Assembly (NCBI RefSeq): GCF_029227915.1
Contig: NC_079879.1
Location: 29,208,501 to 29,272,500 of the forward strand
DNA: 64,000 nt
DNA from: Hydractinia symbiolongicarpus
Lineage: Eukaryota; Cnidaria; Hydrozoa; Anthoathecata; Hydractiniidae
Direction: 5' to 3'
A program made the translations under genes and the position numbers. Each line of letters opens with the position of its first letter. The first letter of the stretch is position 1. A model generated the notes under the pieces. That model had not been told where the DNA came from, did no database searches, and worked only from the letters and a program-made list of their open reading frames with translations. This document shows positions 36,701 to 48,945 of the stretch, piece after piece.

Positions 36701-37380
36701 CATCAAAAATGAAAACATTTTTAAAAACTACAAGTCTCATGGGCTTTAGTGGTGAAATAATAATTTAAAAAATCGTTTGGGAAATGAGTTTACTCCCTGG
36801 GTACTTTCCTTGTATACTTTTAACTATACGGGCCGAGTCCGGGATTTACGGGAAATCGCGGGTTTTCGTTTGCCGGCGATTAAACATCTTTTATTCAGCG
36901 TTTCATCAAAAATGAAAACATTTTTAAAAACTACAAGTCTCATGGGCTTTAGTGGTGAAATAATAATTTAAAAAATCGTTCGGGAAATGAGTTTACTCCC
37001 TGGGTACTTTCCTTGTATACTTTTAACTATACGGGCGGAGTGCGGGATTTACGGGAAATCGCGGGTTTTCGTTTGCCGGCGATTAAACATCTTTTATTCA
37101 GCGTTTCATCAAAAATGAAAACATTTTTAAAAACTACAAGTCTCATGGGCTTTAGTGGTGAAATAATAATTTAAAAAATCGTTTGGGAAATGAGTTTACT
37201 CCCTGGGTACTTTCCTTGTATACTTTTAACTATACGGGCCGAGTCCGGGATTTACGGGAAATCGCGGGATTTCGTTTGCCGGCGATTAAACATCTTTTAT
37301 TCAGCGTTTCATCAAAAATGAAAACATTTTTAAAAACTACAAGTCTCATGGGCTTTAGTGGTGAAATAATAATTTAAAAA
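32714..37380 (+). repeat. Left copy of a long-range segmental duplication with 44080-48945
   Basis: Parts of this stretch recur about 11.4-11.6 kb to the right. Units 32714-33930 match 44080-45296 at offset 11366. Units 34134-34741 match 45702-46307 at about 11568, including the rare GGCGATTAAACGTC and the one-C deletion GGCCAAGCCGGG. Units 36163-37380 match 47728-48945 at 11565, including GTACACTTTTGACTATGCG. The middle (34742-36162 against 46308-47727) is rearranged, the right copy repeating an AAGCCGGG-bearing pair (46108 and 46714). The offset shifts come from whole-monomer events plus a few one-base indels. Confidence 0.83.
34742..36365 (+). repeat. Tandem 4-monomer duplication (2 x 812 bp)
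   Basis: Units 34742-35553 and 35554-36365 match at offset 812 bp. Both begin with a unit carrying GGCGATTTAACTTC (near 34843 and 35655) and ACATTTTCGAAAAC. The next unit has ACTATCTGGG and GAAGTCGCGGG (34945, 35757). The last two have GTCCAGGATTTAC, GAAATTGCAGG and CAAAAATAAAAAC, where the usual CAAAAATGAAAAC has lost its ATG and with it part of the dyad stem. The first unit differs between copies: ACACACCGGG on the left and ACACCCCGGG with CTTTAGAC on the right. Confidence 0.85.
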
Positions 37381-38801
37381 ATCGTTTGGCAAATGAGTTT
37401 ACTCCCTGGGTACTTTCTTTGTATACTTTTGAGTATACGGGCCGAGTCCGGGATTTACGAGAAATCGCAGGTTTTCGTTTGCCGGCGATTAAACTTCTTT
37501 TATTCAGCGTCTCATCAAAAATGAAAACATTTTTAAAAACTACAAGTCTTATGCGTTTTAGTGGTGAAAAAATAATTTAAAATATCTTTCTGGAAATGAG
37601 TTTACTCACAGGGTACTTTCCTTGTATACTTTTGACTATACGGGCCGAGACCGGGATTTACGGGAAATCGCGGGTTTTCGTTTGCCGGCGATTAAACATC
37701 TTTTATTCAGCGTTTCATCAAAAATGAAAACATTTTTAAAAACTACAAGTCTCATGGGCTTTAGTGGTGAAATAATAATTTAAAAAATCGTTTGGGAAAT
37801 GAGTTTACTCCCTGGGTACTTTCCTTGTATACTTTTAACTATACGGGCCGAGTCCGGGATTTACGGGAAATCGCGGGTTTTCGTTTGCCGGCGATTAAAC
37901 ATCTTTTATTCAGCGTTTCATCAAAAATGAAAACATTTTTAAAAACTACAAGTCTCATGGGCTTTAGTGGTGAAATAATAATTTAAAAAATCGTTCGGGA
38001 AATGAGTTTACTCCCTGGGTACTTTCCTTGTATACTTTTAACTATACGGGCCGAGTCCGGGATTTACGGGAAATCGCGGGTTTTCGTTTGCCGGCGATTA
38101 AACATCTTTTATTCAGCGTTTCATCAAAAATGAAAACATTTTTAAAAACTACAAGTCTCATGGGCTTTAGTGGTGAAATAATAATTTAAAAAATCGTTTG
38201 GGAAATGAGTTTACTCCCTGGGTACTTTCCTTGTATACTTTTAACTATACGGGCCGAGTCCGGGATTTACGGGAAATCGCGGGATTTCGTTTGCCGGCGA
38301 TTAAACATCTTTTATTCAGCGTTTCATCAAAAATGAAAACATTTTTAAAAACTACAAGTCTCATGGGCTTTAGTGGTGAAATAATAATTTAAAAAATCGT
38401 TTGGCAAATGAGTTTACTCCCTGGGTACTTTCTTTGTATACTTTTGAGTATACGGGCCGAGTCCGGGATTTACGAGAAATCGCAGGTTTTCGTTTGCCGG
38501 CGATTAAACTTCTTTTATTCAGCGTCTCATCAAAAATGAAAACATTTTTAAAAACTACAAGTCTTATGCGTTTTAGTGGTGAAAAAATAATTTAAAATAT
38601 CTTTCTGGAAATGAGTTTACTCACAGGGTACTTTCCTTGTATACTTTTAACTATACGGGCCGAGTCCGGGATTTACGGGAAATCGCGGGATTTCGTTTGC
38701 CGGCGATTAAACATCTTTTATTCAGCGTTTCATCAAAAATGAAAACATTTTTAAAAACTACAAGTCTCATGGGCTTTAGTGGTGAAATAATAATTTAAAA
38801 A
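36366..38801 (+). repeat. K-type monomers with a tandem 5-monomer duplication (2 x 1015 bp)
   Basis: K units combine TTCCTTG, TTTTAACTATAC, CGCGGG, GGCGATTAAACATC, GCGTTTCATC and CATGGGC. Copies 36772-37786 and 37787-38801 both read K with CGTTTGGG, K with CGTTCGGG, K with GCGGGATTTCG, L beginning CGTTTGGCAAATG, and a unit beginning ATCTTTCTGG. The third unit's last base differs by context only. Left-copy private changes GGGCGGAGTGCGG near 37034 and the GACCGGG of the flanking units show that the two copies are not perfectly identical. The unit 36366-36568 is C-like with GTACACTTTTGAC. Confidence 0.87.
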
Positions 38802-41800
38802 ATCGTTTGTCAAATGAGTTTACTCCCTGGGTACTTTCTTTGTATACTTTTGAGTATACGGGCCGAGTCCGGGATTTACGAGAAATTGCAGGTTTTCGTT
38901 TGCCGGCGATTAAACTTCTTTTATTCAGCGTCTCATCAAAAATGAAAACATTTTTGAAAACTACAAGTCTCATGCGTTTTAGTGGTGAAAAAATAATTTA
39001 AAAAATCGTTCGGGAAATGAGTTTACTCCCTGGGTACTTTCTTTGTATACTTTTGACTATACGGGCCGAGTCCGGGATTTACGGGAAGTCGCGGGTTTTC
39101 GTTTGTCGGCGATTAAACTTCTTTTATTCAGCGTCTCATCAAAAATGAAAACATTTTTAAAAACTACAAGTCTCATGGGCTTTAGTGGTGAAATAATAAT
39201 TTGAAAAATCGTTCAGGAAATGAGTTTACACCCCGGGTACTTTCTTTGTATACTTTTGACTATACGAGCCGAGTCTGGGATTTACGGGAAATTGCAGGTT
39301 TTCGTTTGCCCGCGATTAAACTTCTTTTATTCAGCGTCTCATCAAAAATGAAAACATTTTTGAAAACTACAAGTCTCATGCGTTTTAGTGGTGAAAAAAT
39401 AATTTAAAAAATCGTTCGGGAAATGAGTTTACTCCCTGGGTACTTTCTTTGTATACTTTTGACTATACGGGCCGAGTCCGGGATTTACGGGAAATCGCGG
39501 ATTTTTGTTTGCCGGCGATTAAACTTCTTTTATTCAGCGTCTCATCAAAAATGAAAAAATTTTTGAAAACTACAAGTCTCATGCGTTTTAGTGGTGAAAA
39601 GATAATTTAAAAAATCGTTTTAGAAAGGGGTTTACTCACAGGGTACTTTCTTTGTATACATTCGACTATACGGGCCAAGCCCGGGATTTACGGGAAATCG
39701 CGGGTTTTCGTTTGCCGGCGATTAAACCACTTTCATTAAGCGTCTCATCAAAAATGAAAACATTTCTGAAAACTACAAGTCTCATGCGTTTTAGTGGTGA
39801 AAAAATAATTTAAAAAATTGTTCAGGAAATGAGTTTACACCCCGGGGACTTTCTTTGTATACTTTTGACTATACGGGCCGAGTCCGGGATTTACGGGAAA
39901 TCGCAGGTTTTTGTTTGCCGGCGATTAAACTTCTTTTATTCAGCGTCTCATCAAAAATGAAAACATTTTTGAAAACTACAAGTCTCATGCGTTTTAGTGG
40001 TGAAAAAATAATTTAAAAAATCGTTCGGGAAATGAGTTTACTCCCTGGGTACTTTCTTTGTATACTTTTGACTATACGGGCCGAGTCCGGGATTTACGGG
40101 AAATCGCGGATTTTTGTTTGCCGGCGATTAAACTTCTTTTATTCAGCGTCTCATCAAAAATGAAAACATTTTTGAAAACTACAAGTCTCATGCGTTTTAG
40201 TGGTGAAAAGATAATTTAAAAAATCGTTTTGGAAAGGGGTTTACTCACAGGGTACTTTCTTTGTATACATTCGACTATACGGGCCAAGCCCGGGATTTAC
40301 GGGAAATCGCGGGTTTTCGTTTGCCGGCGATTAAACCACTTTCATTAAGCGTCTCATCAAAAATGAAAACATTTCTGAAAACTACAAGTCTCATGCGTTT
40401 TAGTGGTGAAAAAATAATTTAAAAAATTGTTCAGGAAATGAGTTTACACCCCGGGGACTTTCTTTGTATACTTTTGACTATACGGGCCGAGTCCGGGATT
40501 TACGGGAAATCGCAGGTTTTTGTTTGCCGGCGATTAAACTTCTTTTATTCAGCGTCTCATCAAAAATGAAAACATTTTTGAAAACTACAAGTCTCATGCG
40601 TTTTAGTGGTGAAAAAATAATTTAAAAAATCGTTCGGGAAATGAGTTTACTCCCTGGGTACTTTCTTTGTATACTTTTGACTATACGGGCCGAGTCCGGG
40701 ATTTACGGGAAATCGCGGATTTTTGTTTGCCGGCGATTAAACTTCTTTTATTCAGCGTCTCATCAAAAATGAAAACATTTTTGTAAACTTCAAGTCTCAT
40801 GCGTTTTAGTGGTGAAAAGATAATTTAAAAAATCGTTTTGGAAATGGGTTTACTCACAGGGTACTTTCTTTGTATACATTGGACTATGCGGGCCAAGCCC
40901 GGGATTTACGGGAAATCGCGGGTTTTCGTTTGCCGGCGATTAAACCACTTTCATTAAGCGTCTCATCAAAAATGAAAACATTTCTGAAAACTACAAGTCT
41001 CATGCGTTTTAGTGGTGAAAAAATAAATTAAAAATTTTTTCGGGAAATGAGTTTACACCCCGGGTGCTTTCTTTGTATACTTTTGACTATATGGGCCGAG
41101 TCTGGGATTTACGGGAAATCGCAGGTTTTCGTTTGCCGGCGATTAAACATCTTTTATTCAGCGTCTCATCAAAAATGAAAACATTTTTGAAAACTACAAG
41201 TCTCATGCGTTTTAGTGGTGAAAAAATAATTTAAAAAATCGTTCGGGAAATGAGTTTACTCCCTGGGTACTTTCTTTGTATACTTTTGACTATACGGGCC
41301 GAGTCCGGGATTTACGGGAAGTCGCGGGTTTTCGTTTGCCGGCGATTAAACTTCTTTTATTCTGCGTCTCATCAAAAATGAAAACATTTTTAAAAACTAC
41401 AAGTCTCATGGGCTTTAGTGGTGAAATAATAATTTGAAAAATCGTTCGGGAAATGAGTTTACACCCCGGGTACTTTCTTTGTATACTTTTGACTATACGG
41501 GCCGAGTCTGGGATTTACGGGAAATCGCAGGTTTTCGTTTGCCGGCGATTAAACATCTTTTATTCAGCGTCTCATCAAAAATGAAAACATTTTTGAAAAG
41601 TACAAGTCTCATGCGTTTTAGTGGTGAAAAAATAATTTAAAAAATCGTTCGGGAAATGAGTTTACTCCCTGGGTACTTTCTTTGTATACTTTTGACTATA
41701 CGGGCCGAGTCCGGGATTTACGGGAAGTCGCGGGTTTTCGTTTGCCGGCGATTAAACTTCTTTTATTCAGCGTCTCATCAAAAATGAAAACATTTTTAAA

Positions 41801-42049
41801 AACTACAAGTCTCATGGGCTTTAGTGGTGAAATAATAATTTGAAAAATCGTTCGGGAAATGAGTTTACACCCCAGGTACTTTCTTTGTATACTTTTGACT
41901 ATACGGGCCGAGTCCGGGATTTAAGGGAAATCGCAGGTTTTCGTTTGCCGGCGATTAAACTTCTTTTATTCAGCGTCTCATCAAAAATGAAAACATTTTT
42001 GAAAACTACAAGTCTCATGCGTTTTAGTGGTGAAAAAATAATTTAAAAA
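38802..42049 (+). repeat. Left copy of a 16-monomer long-range duplication (pair 51382-54629)
   Basis: Sixteen consecutive units here match 51382-54629 in type and order at a constant offset of 12580 bp. The order is L, R-like with TTTGTCGGCG, S with TTTGCCCGCG, three Q-J-P trimers, then R-S-R-S. The first four units also match 49758-50569 at offset 10956, so that leader is present three times in the window. Shared private marks include GAAAGGGGTTTAC in a J unit (near 39617 and 52202), TTTGTAAAC in a Q unit (near 40780 and 53360) and TATTCTGCGTC in an R unit (near 41358 and 53938). A constant offset over 3.2 kb means no net indel separates the copies. Confidence 0.85.
39411..41237 (+). repeat. 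609-bp trimer HOR (Q-J-P) x 3
   Basis: Three tandem copies, 39411-40019, 40020-40628 and 40629-41237, of the trimer Q-J-P. Q has GCGGATTTTTGTTTG and ends GAAAAGATAA. J begins ATCGTTTT, has ACTCACAGGG, GTATACATTCGAC, CCAAGCCCGGG and AAACCACTTTCATTAAG. P begins ATTGTT (first two copies), has ACACCCCGG and ends GAAAAAATAA. Copies one and two share GTTCAGGAAATG and CCGGGGACTTTC in P and GAAAGGGG (GAAATGGG in copy three) in J. Copy three has CTTCAAGTC in Q, CATTGGACTATGC in J and AAAATTTTTTCGG in P. The same trimer recurs three times at 51991-53817. Confidence 0.9.
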
Positions 42050-42861
42050 ATCGTTCGGGAAATGAGTTTACTCCCTGGGTACTTTCTTTGTATACTTTTG
42101 ACTATACGGGCCGAGTCCGGGATTTACGGGAAATCGCGGATTTTTGTTTGCCAGCGATTAAACTTCTTTTATTCAGCGTCTCATCAAAAATGAAAACATT
42201 TTTAAAAACAACAAGTCTCATGGGCTTTAGTGGTGAAATAATAATTTGAAAAATCGTTCGGGAAATGAGTTTACACCCCGGGTACTTTCTTTGTATACTT
42301 TTGACTATACGGGCCGAGTCCGGGATTTACGGGAAATCGCAGGTTTTCGTTTGCCGGCGATTAAACTTCTTTTATTCAGCGTCTCATCAAAAATGAAAAC
42401 ATTTTTGAAAACTACAAGTCTCATGCGTTTTAGTGGTGAAAAAATAATTTAAAAAATCGTTCGGGAAATGAGTTTACTCCCTGGGTACTTTCTTTGTATA
42501 CTTTTGACTATACGGGCCGAGTCTGGGATTTACGGGAAGTCGCAGGTTTTCGTTTGCCGGCGATTAAACTTCTTTTATTCAGCGTCTCATCAAAAATGAA
42601 AACATTTTTAAGAACTACAAGTCTCATGGGCTTTAGTGGTGAAATAATAATTTGAAAAATCGTTCGGGAAATGAATTTACACCCCGGGTACTTTCTTTGT
42701 ATACTTTTGACTATACGGGCCGAGTCCGGGATTTACGGGAAATCGCAGGTTTTCCTTTGCCGGCGATTAAACTTCTTTTATTCAGCGTCTCATCAAAAAT
42801 GAAAACATTTTTGAAAACTACAAGTCTCATGCGTTTTAGTGGTGAAAAAATAATTTAAAAA
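41238..42861 (+). repeat. 406-bp dimer HOR (R-S) x 4
   Basis: Four R-S dimers at 41238, 41644, 42050 and 42456. R has ACTCCCTGGG, GAAGTCGCGGG and CATGGGC, and ends AATAATAATTTGAAA. S follows with ACACCCCGGG, CGCAGG and CATGCG, and ends AAAAAATAATTTAAA. The A-to-G change TTTAAA to TTTGAAA at every R-to-S junction removes the unit stop codon and a TTTAAA site, so the mark sits on alternate monomers. The third dimer's R is a hybrid with Q-like GCGGATTTTTG, TTGCCAGCG and AACAACAAG. The fourth dimer has AAGAACTACAAG in R and TTTTCCTTTGCC in S. Confidence 0.88.
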
Positions 42862-44079
42862 ATCGTTCGGGAAATGAGTTTACTCCCTGGGTACTTTCTT
42901 TGTATACTTTTGACTATACGGGCCGAGTCCGGGATTTACGGGAAATCGCGGATTTTTGTTTGCCGGCGATTAAACTTCTTTTATTCAGCGTCTCATCAAA
43001 AATGAAAACATTTTTGAAAACTACAAGTCTCATGCGTTTTAGTGGTGAAAAGATAATTTAAAAAACCGTTTTGGAAATGGGTTTACTCACAGGGTTCTTT
43101 CTTTGTATACATTCGACTATACGGGCCAAGCCCGGGATTTACAAGAAATCGCGGGTTTTCGTTTGCCGGCGATTAAACCACTTTCATTAAGCGTCTCATC
43201 AAAAATGAAAACATTTCTGAAAACTACAAGTCTCATGCGTTTTAGTGGTGAAAAAATAATTTAAAAAATCGTTCGGGAAATGAGTTTACACCCCGGGTAC
43301 TTTCTTTGTATACTTTTGACTATACGGGCCAAGTCCGGGATTTACGGGAAGTCGCGGGATTTCGTTTGCCGGCGATTAAACTTCTTTTATTCAGCGTCTC
43401 ATCAAAAATGAAAACATTTTTAAAAACAACAAGTCTCATGGGCTTTAGTGGTGAAATAATAATTTGAAAAATCGTTCGGGAAATGAGTTTACACCCCGGG
43501 TACTTTCTTTGTATACTTTTGACTATACTGGCCGAGTCCGGGATTTACGGGAAATCGCAGGTTTTCGTTTGCCGGCGATTAAACTTCATTTATTCAGCGT
43601 CTCATCAAAAATGAAAACATTTTTGAAAACTACAAGTCTCATGCGTTTTAGTGGTGAAAAAATAATTTAAAAAATCGTTCGGGAATTGAGTTTACTCCCT
43701 GGGTACTTTCTTTGTATACTTTTGACTATACGGGCCGAGTCCGGGATTTACGGGAAGTCGCGGGTTTTCGTTTGCCGGCGATTAAACTTCTTTTATTCAG
43801 CGTCTCATCAAAAATGAATACATTTTTAAAAACTACAAGTCTCATGGGCTTTAGTGGTGAAATAATATTTTAAAAAATCATTCGGTAAATGAGTTTACAC
43901 TCTGGGTACTTTCTTTGTATACTTTTGACTATACGGGCCGAGTCCAGGATTTACGGGAAATCGCAGGTTTTCGTTTGCCGGCGATTAAACTTCTTTTATT
44001 CAGCGTCTCATCAAAAATAAAAACATTTTTGAAAACAACAAGTCTCATGCGTTTTAGTGGTGAAAAAATAATTTAAAAA
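42456..44079 (+). repeat. Eight-monomer block R-S-Q-J-T-S-R-U, first occurrence
   Basis: Units 42456-43673 match 56457-57674 at offset 14001 and 58487-59704 at offset 16031. Units 43674-44079 continue the match to 59705-60110 at offset 16031. Marks shared by all or most copies: AAGAACTACAAG in R, GAAATGAATTTAC and TTTTCCTTTGCC in S, AAACCGTTTTGG and AGGGTTCTTTC in J, CCAAGTCCGGG with GGGATTTCG in T, ATACTGGCC with AACTTCATTTATTC in the second S, GGGAATTGAG in the second R, and ATCATTCGGTAAATG with ACACTCTGGG in U. The U unit also has CAAAAATAAAAAC, lacking the usual ATG. Confidence 0.85.
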
Positions 44080-47000
44080 ATCGTTCGGGAAATGAGTTTA
44101 CTCCCTGGGTACTTTCTTTGTATATTTTTGACTATACGAGCCGAGTCCGGGATTTACGCGAAATCGCGGATTTTTGTTTGCCGGCGATTAAACTTCTTTT
44201 ATTCAGCGTCTCATCAAAAATGAAAACATTTTTGAAAACTACAAGTCTCATGCGTTTTAGTGGTGAAAAGATAATTTAAAAAATCGTTTTGGAAATGGGT
44301 TTACTCACAGGGTACTTTCTTTGTATACATTCGACTATACGGGCCAAGCCCGGGATTTACGGGAAATCGCGGGTTTTCGTTTACCGGCGATTAAACTTCT
44401 TTTATTCAGCGTCTCATCAAAAATGAAAACATTTTTGAAAACTACAAATCTTATGCGTTTTAGTGGTGAAAAAATAATTTAAAATATCTTTCTGGAAATG
44501 AGTTTACTCACAGGGTACTTTCTTTGTATACATTCGACTATACGGGCCAAGCCCGGGATTTACGGGAAATCGCGGGTTTTCGTTTGCCGGCGATTAAACC
44601 TCTTTCATTAAGCGTCTCATCAAAAATGAAAACATTTTTGAAAACTACAAGTCTCATGCGTTTTAGTGGTGAAAAAAAATTTAAAAAATCGTTCGGGAAA
44701 TGAGTTTACTCCCTGGGTACTTTCTTTGTATACATTCGACTATACGGGCCAAGCCCCGGATTTACGGGAAAACGCGGGATTTCGTTTGCCGGCGATTAAA
44801 CCTCTTTCATTAAGCGTCTCATCAAAAAGGAAAACATTTTTGAAAACTACAAGTCTCATGCGTTTTAGTGGTGAAAAAATAATTTATAAAATCGTTCGGG
44901 AAATGAGTTTACTCCCTGGGTACTTTCTTTGTATATTTTTGACTATACGAGCCGAGTCCGGGATTTACGCGAAATCACGGATTTTTGTTTGCCGGCGATT
45001 AAACTTCTTTTATTCAGCGTCTCATCAAAAATGAAAACATTTTTGAAAACTACAAGTCTCATGCGTTTTAGTGGTGAAAAGATAATTTAAAAAATCGTTT
45101 TGGAAATGGGTTTACTCACAGGGTACTTTCTTTGTATACATTCGACTATACGGGCCAAGCCCGGGATTTACGGGAAATCGCGGGTTTTCGTTTGCCGGCG
45201 ATTAAACCACTTTTATTAAGCGTATCATCAAAAATGAAAACATTTCTGAAAACTACAAGTCTCATGCGTTTTAGTGGTGAAAAAATAATTTAAAAAATCG
45301 TTCGGGAAATGAGTTTACACCCCGGTTACTTTCTTTGTATACTTTTGACTATACGGGCCGAGTCCGGGATTTACGGGAAATTGAGGATTTTTGTTTGCCG
45401 GCGATTAAACTTCTTTTATTCAGCGTCTCATCAAAAATGAAAACATTTTTGAAAACTACAAGTCTCATGCGTTTTAGTGGTGAAAAATAATTTAAAAAAT
45501 CGTTCGGGAAATGAGTTTACTCCCTGGGTACTTTCTTTGTATACTTTTGACTATACGGGCCGAGTCCGGGATTTACGTGAAATCGCAGGTTTTCGTTTGC
45601 CGGCGATTAAACTTCTTTTATTCAGCGTCTCATCAAAAATGAAAACATTTATGAAAACTACAATTCTCATGCGTTTTAGTGGTGAAAAAATAGTTTAAAA
45701 AATCGTTCAGGAAATGAGTTTACTCCCTGGGTACTTTCTTTGTATACTTTTGACTATACGGGCCGAGTCCGGGATTTACGGGAAGTCGCGGGTTTTCGTT
45801 TGCCGGCGATTAAACTTCTTTTATTCAGCGTCTCATCAAAAATGAAAACATTTTTAAAAACTACAAGACTCATGGGCTTTAGTGGTGAAAAAATAATTTA
45901 AAAAATCGTTCGGGAAATGAGTTTACTCCCTGGGTACTTTCTTTGTATACTTTTGACTATACGGGCCGAGTCCGGGATTTACGGGAAATCGCGGATTTTT
46001 GTTAACCGGCGATTAAACGTCTTTTATTCAGCGTCTCATCAAAAATGAAAACATTTTTGAAAACTACAAGTCTCATGCGTTTTAGTGGTGAAAAGATAAT
46101 TTAAAAAATCGTTTTGGAAATGGGTTTACTCACAGGGTACTTTCTTTGTATACATTCGACTATACGGGCCAAGCCGGGATTTACGGGAAATCGCGGGTTT
46201 TCGTTTGCCGGCGGTTAAACCACTTTCATTAAGCGTCTCATCAAAAATGAAAACATTTCTGAAAACTACAAGTCTCATGCGTTTTAGTGGTAAAAATAAT
46301 TTAAAAAATCGCTCGGGAAATTAGTTTACACACCGGGTACTTTCTTTGTATACTTTTGACTATACCGGCCGAGTCTGGGATTTACGGGAAATCGCAGGTT
46401 TTCGTTTGCCGGCGATTAAACTTCTTTTATTCAGCGTCTCATCAAAAATGAAAACATTTTTGAAAATTACAAGTCTCATGGGTTTTAGTGGGGAAAAAAT
46501 AATTTAAAAAATCGTTCGGGAAATGGGTTCACTCCCTGGGTACTTTCTTTGTATACTTTTTACTATACGGGCCGAGTCAGGGATTTACGGGAAGTCGCGG
46601 GTTTTCGTTTGCCGGCGATTAAACTTCTTTTATTCAGCGTCTCATCAAAAATGAAAACATTTTCGAAAACTACAGGTTTCATGCGTTTTAGTGGTGAAAA
46701 GATAATTTAAAAAATCGTTTTGGAAATGGGTTTACTCACAGGGTACTTTCTTTGTATACATTCGACTATACGGGCCAAGCCGGGATTTACGGGAAATCGC
46801 GGGTTTTCGTTTGCCGGCGGTTAAACCACTTTCATTAAGCGTCTCATCAAAAATGAAAACATTTCTGAAAACTACAAGTCTCATGCGTTTTAGTGGTGAA
46901 AAAATAATTTAAAAAATCGCTCGGGAAATTAGTTTACACACCGGGTACTTTCTTTGTATACTTTTGACTATACGGGCCGAGTCTGGGATTTACGGGAAAT

Positions 47001-48945
47001 CGCAGGTTTTCGTTTGCCGGCGATTAAACTTCTTTTATTCAGCGTCTCATCAAAAATGAAAACATTTTTGAAAATTACAAGTCTCATGGGTTTTAGTGGG
47101 GAAAAAATAATTTAAAAAATCGTTCGGGAAATGAGTTTACACCCCGGGTACTTTCTTTGTATACTTTAGACTATACGGGCCGAGTCCGGGATTTACGGGA
47201 AATCGCAGGTTTTCGTTTGCCGGCGATTAAACTTCTTTTATTCAGCGTCTCATCAAAAATGAAAACATTTTCGAAAACTACAGGTTTCATGCGTTTTAGT
47301 GGTGAAAAAATAATTTAAAAAATCGCTCGGGAAATTAGTTTACACCCCGGGTACTTTCTTTGTATACTTTAGACTATACGGGCCGAGTCCGGGATTTACG
47401 GGAAATCGCAGGTTTTCGTTTGCCGGCGATTAAACTTCTTTTATTCAGCGTCTCATCAAAAATGAAAACATTTTCGAAAACTACAAGTTTCATGCGTTTT
47501 AGTGGTGAAAAAATAATTTAAAAAATTGTTCGGGAAATGAGTTTACTCCCTGGGTACTTTCTTTGTATACTTTTGACTATACGGGCCGAGTCCGGGATTT
47601 ACGGGAAGTCGCGGGTTTTCGTTTGCCGGCGATTAAACTTCTTTTATTCAGCGTCTCATCAAAAATGAAAACATTTTTAAAAACTATAAGTCTCATGGGC
47701 TTTAGTGGTGAAATAATAATTTAAAAAATCGTTCGGGAAATGAGTTTACACCCTGGGTACTTTCTTTGTATACTTTTGACTATACGGGCCGAGTCCAGGA
47801 TTTACGGGAAATTGCAGGTTTTCGTTTGCCGGCGATTAAACTTCTTTTATTCAGCGTCTCATCAAAAATAAAAACATTTTTGAAAACTACAAGTCTCATG
47901 CGTTTTAGTAGTGAAAAAATAATTTAAAAAATCGTTCGGGAAATGAGTTTACTCCCTGGGTACTTTCTTTGTACACTTTTGACTATGCGGGCCGAGTCCA
48001 GGATTTACGGGAAATCGCGGGTTTTCGTTTGCCGGCGATTAAACGACTTTCATTAAGCGTCTCATCAAAAATGAAAACATTTTTAAAAACTACAAGTCTC
48101 ATGGGCTTTAGTGGTGAAATAATAATTTAAAAAATCGTTTGGGAAATGAGTTTACTCCCTGGGTACTTTCCTTGTATACTTTTAACTATACGGGCCGAGA
48201 CCGGGATTTACGGGAAATCGCGGGTTTTCGTTTGCCGGCGATTAAACATCTTTTATTCAGCGTTTCATCAAAAATGAAAACATTTTTAAAAACTACAAGT
48301 CTCATGGGCTTTAGTGGTGAAATAATAATTTAAAAAATCGTTTGGGAAATGAGTTTACTCCCTGGGTACTTTCCTTGTATACTTTTAACTATACAGGCCG
48401 AGTCCGGGATTTACGGGAAATCGCGGGTTTTCGTTTGCCGGCGATTAAACATCTTTTATTCAGCGTTTCATCAAAAATGAAAACATTTTTAAAAACTACA
48501 AGTCTCATGGGCTTTAGTGGTGAAATAATAATTTAAAAAATCGTTCGGGAAATGAGTTCACTCCCTGTGTACTTTCCTTGTATACTTTTAACTATACGGG
48601 CCGAGTCCGGGATTTACGGGAAATCGCGGGTTTTCGTTTGCCGGCGATTAAACATCTTTTATTCAGCGTTTCATCAAAAATGAAAGCATTTTTAAAAACT
48701 ACAAGTCTCATGGGCTTTAGTGGTGAAATAATAATTTAAAAAATCGTTTGGGAAATGAGTTTACTCCCTGGGTACTTTCCTTGTATACTTTTAACTATAC
48801 GGGCCGAGTCCGGGATTTACGGGAAATCGCGGGTTTTCGTTTGCCGGCGATTAAACATCTTTTATTCAGCGTTTCATCAAAAATGAAAACATTTTTAAAA
48901 ACTACAAGTCTCATGCGTTTTAGTGGTGAAAAAATAATTTAAAAA
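44080..48945 (+). repeat. Right copy of the long-range duplication, rearranged
   Basis: This block resembles 32714-37380 (see that entry) but has its own events. The unit 45297-45498 (202 bp) is extra relative to the left copy. The unit 46108-46307 is the shortest in the window at 200 bp, having lost one C in AAGCCGGG and two bases in GTGGTAAAAATAATT. An AAGCCGGG-type pair is repeated at 46714-47118. Units 47119-47524 carry CTTTAGAC and TTTTCGAAAAC. The unit 44688-44890 ends ATTTATAAAATCG, so its forward frame reads on into the next unit. No sequence foreign to the satellite was seen. Confidence 0.8.
46108..46307 (+). repeat. Shortest monomer in the window, 200 bp
   Basis: A J-family unit beginning ATCGTTTTGG that lost one C (AAGCCGGG instead of AAGCCCGGG) and two bases near its end (GTGGTAAAAATAATT). 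Its partner at 34540 carries only the first deletion, so the second event followed the long-range duplication. The C deletion is also shared by the unit at 46714. Confidence 0.78.

Noticed and set aside
44666-45034. A 122-codon forward frame, and a 102-codon one at 30723-31031
   Set aside because: Both arise because the unit stop TTTAAA is changed to TTTATAAA, so the frame runs into a second frame of the next unit. This looks like neutral decay in a non-coding repeat.
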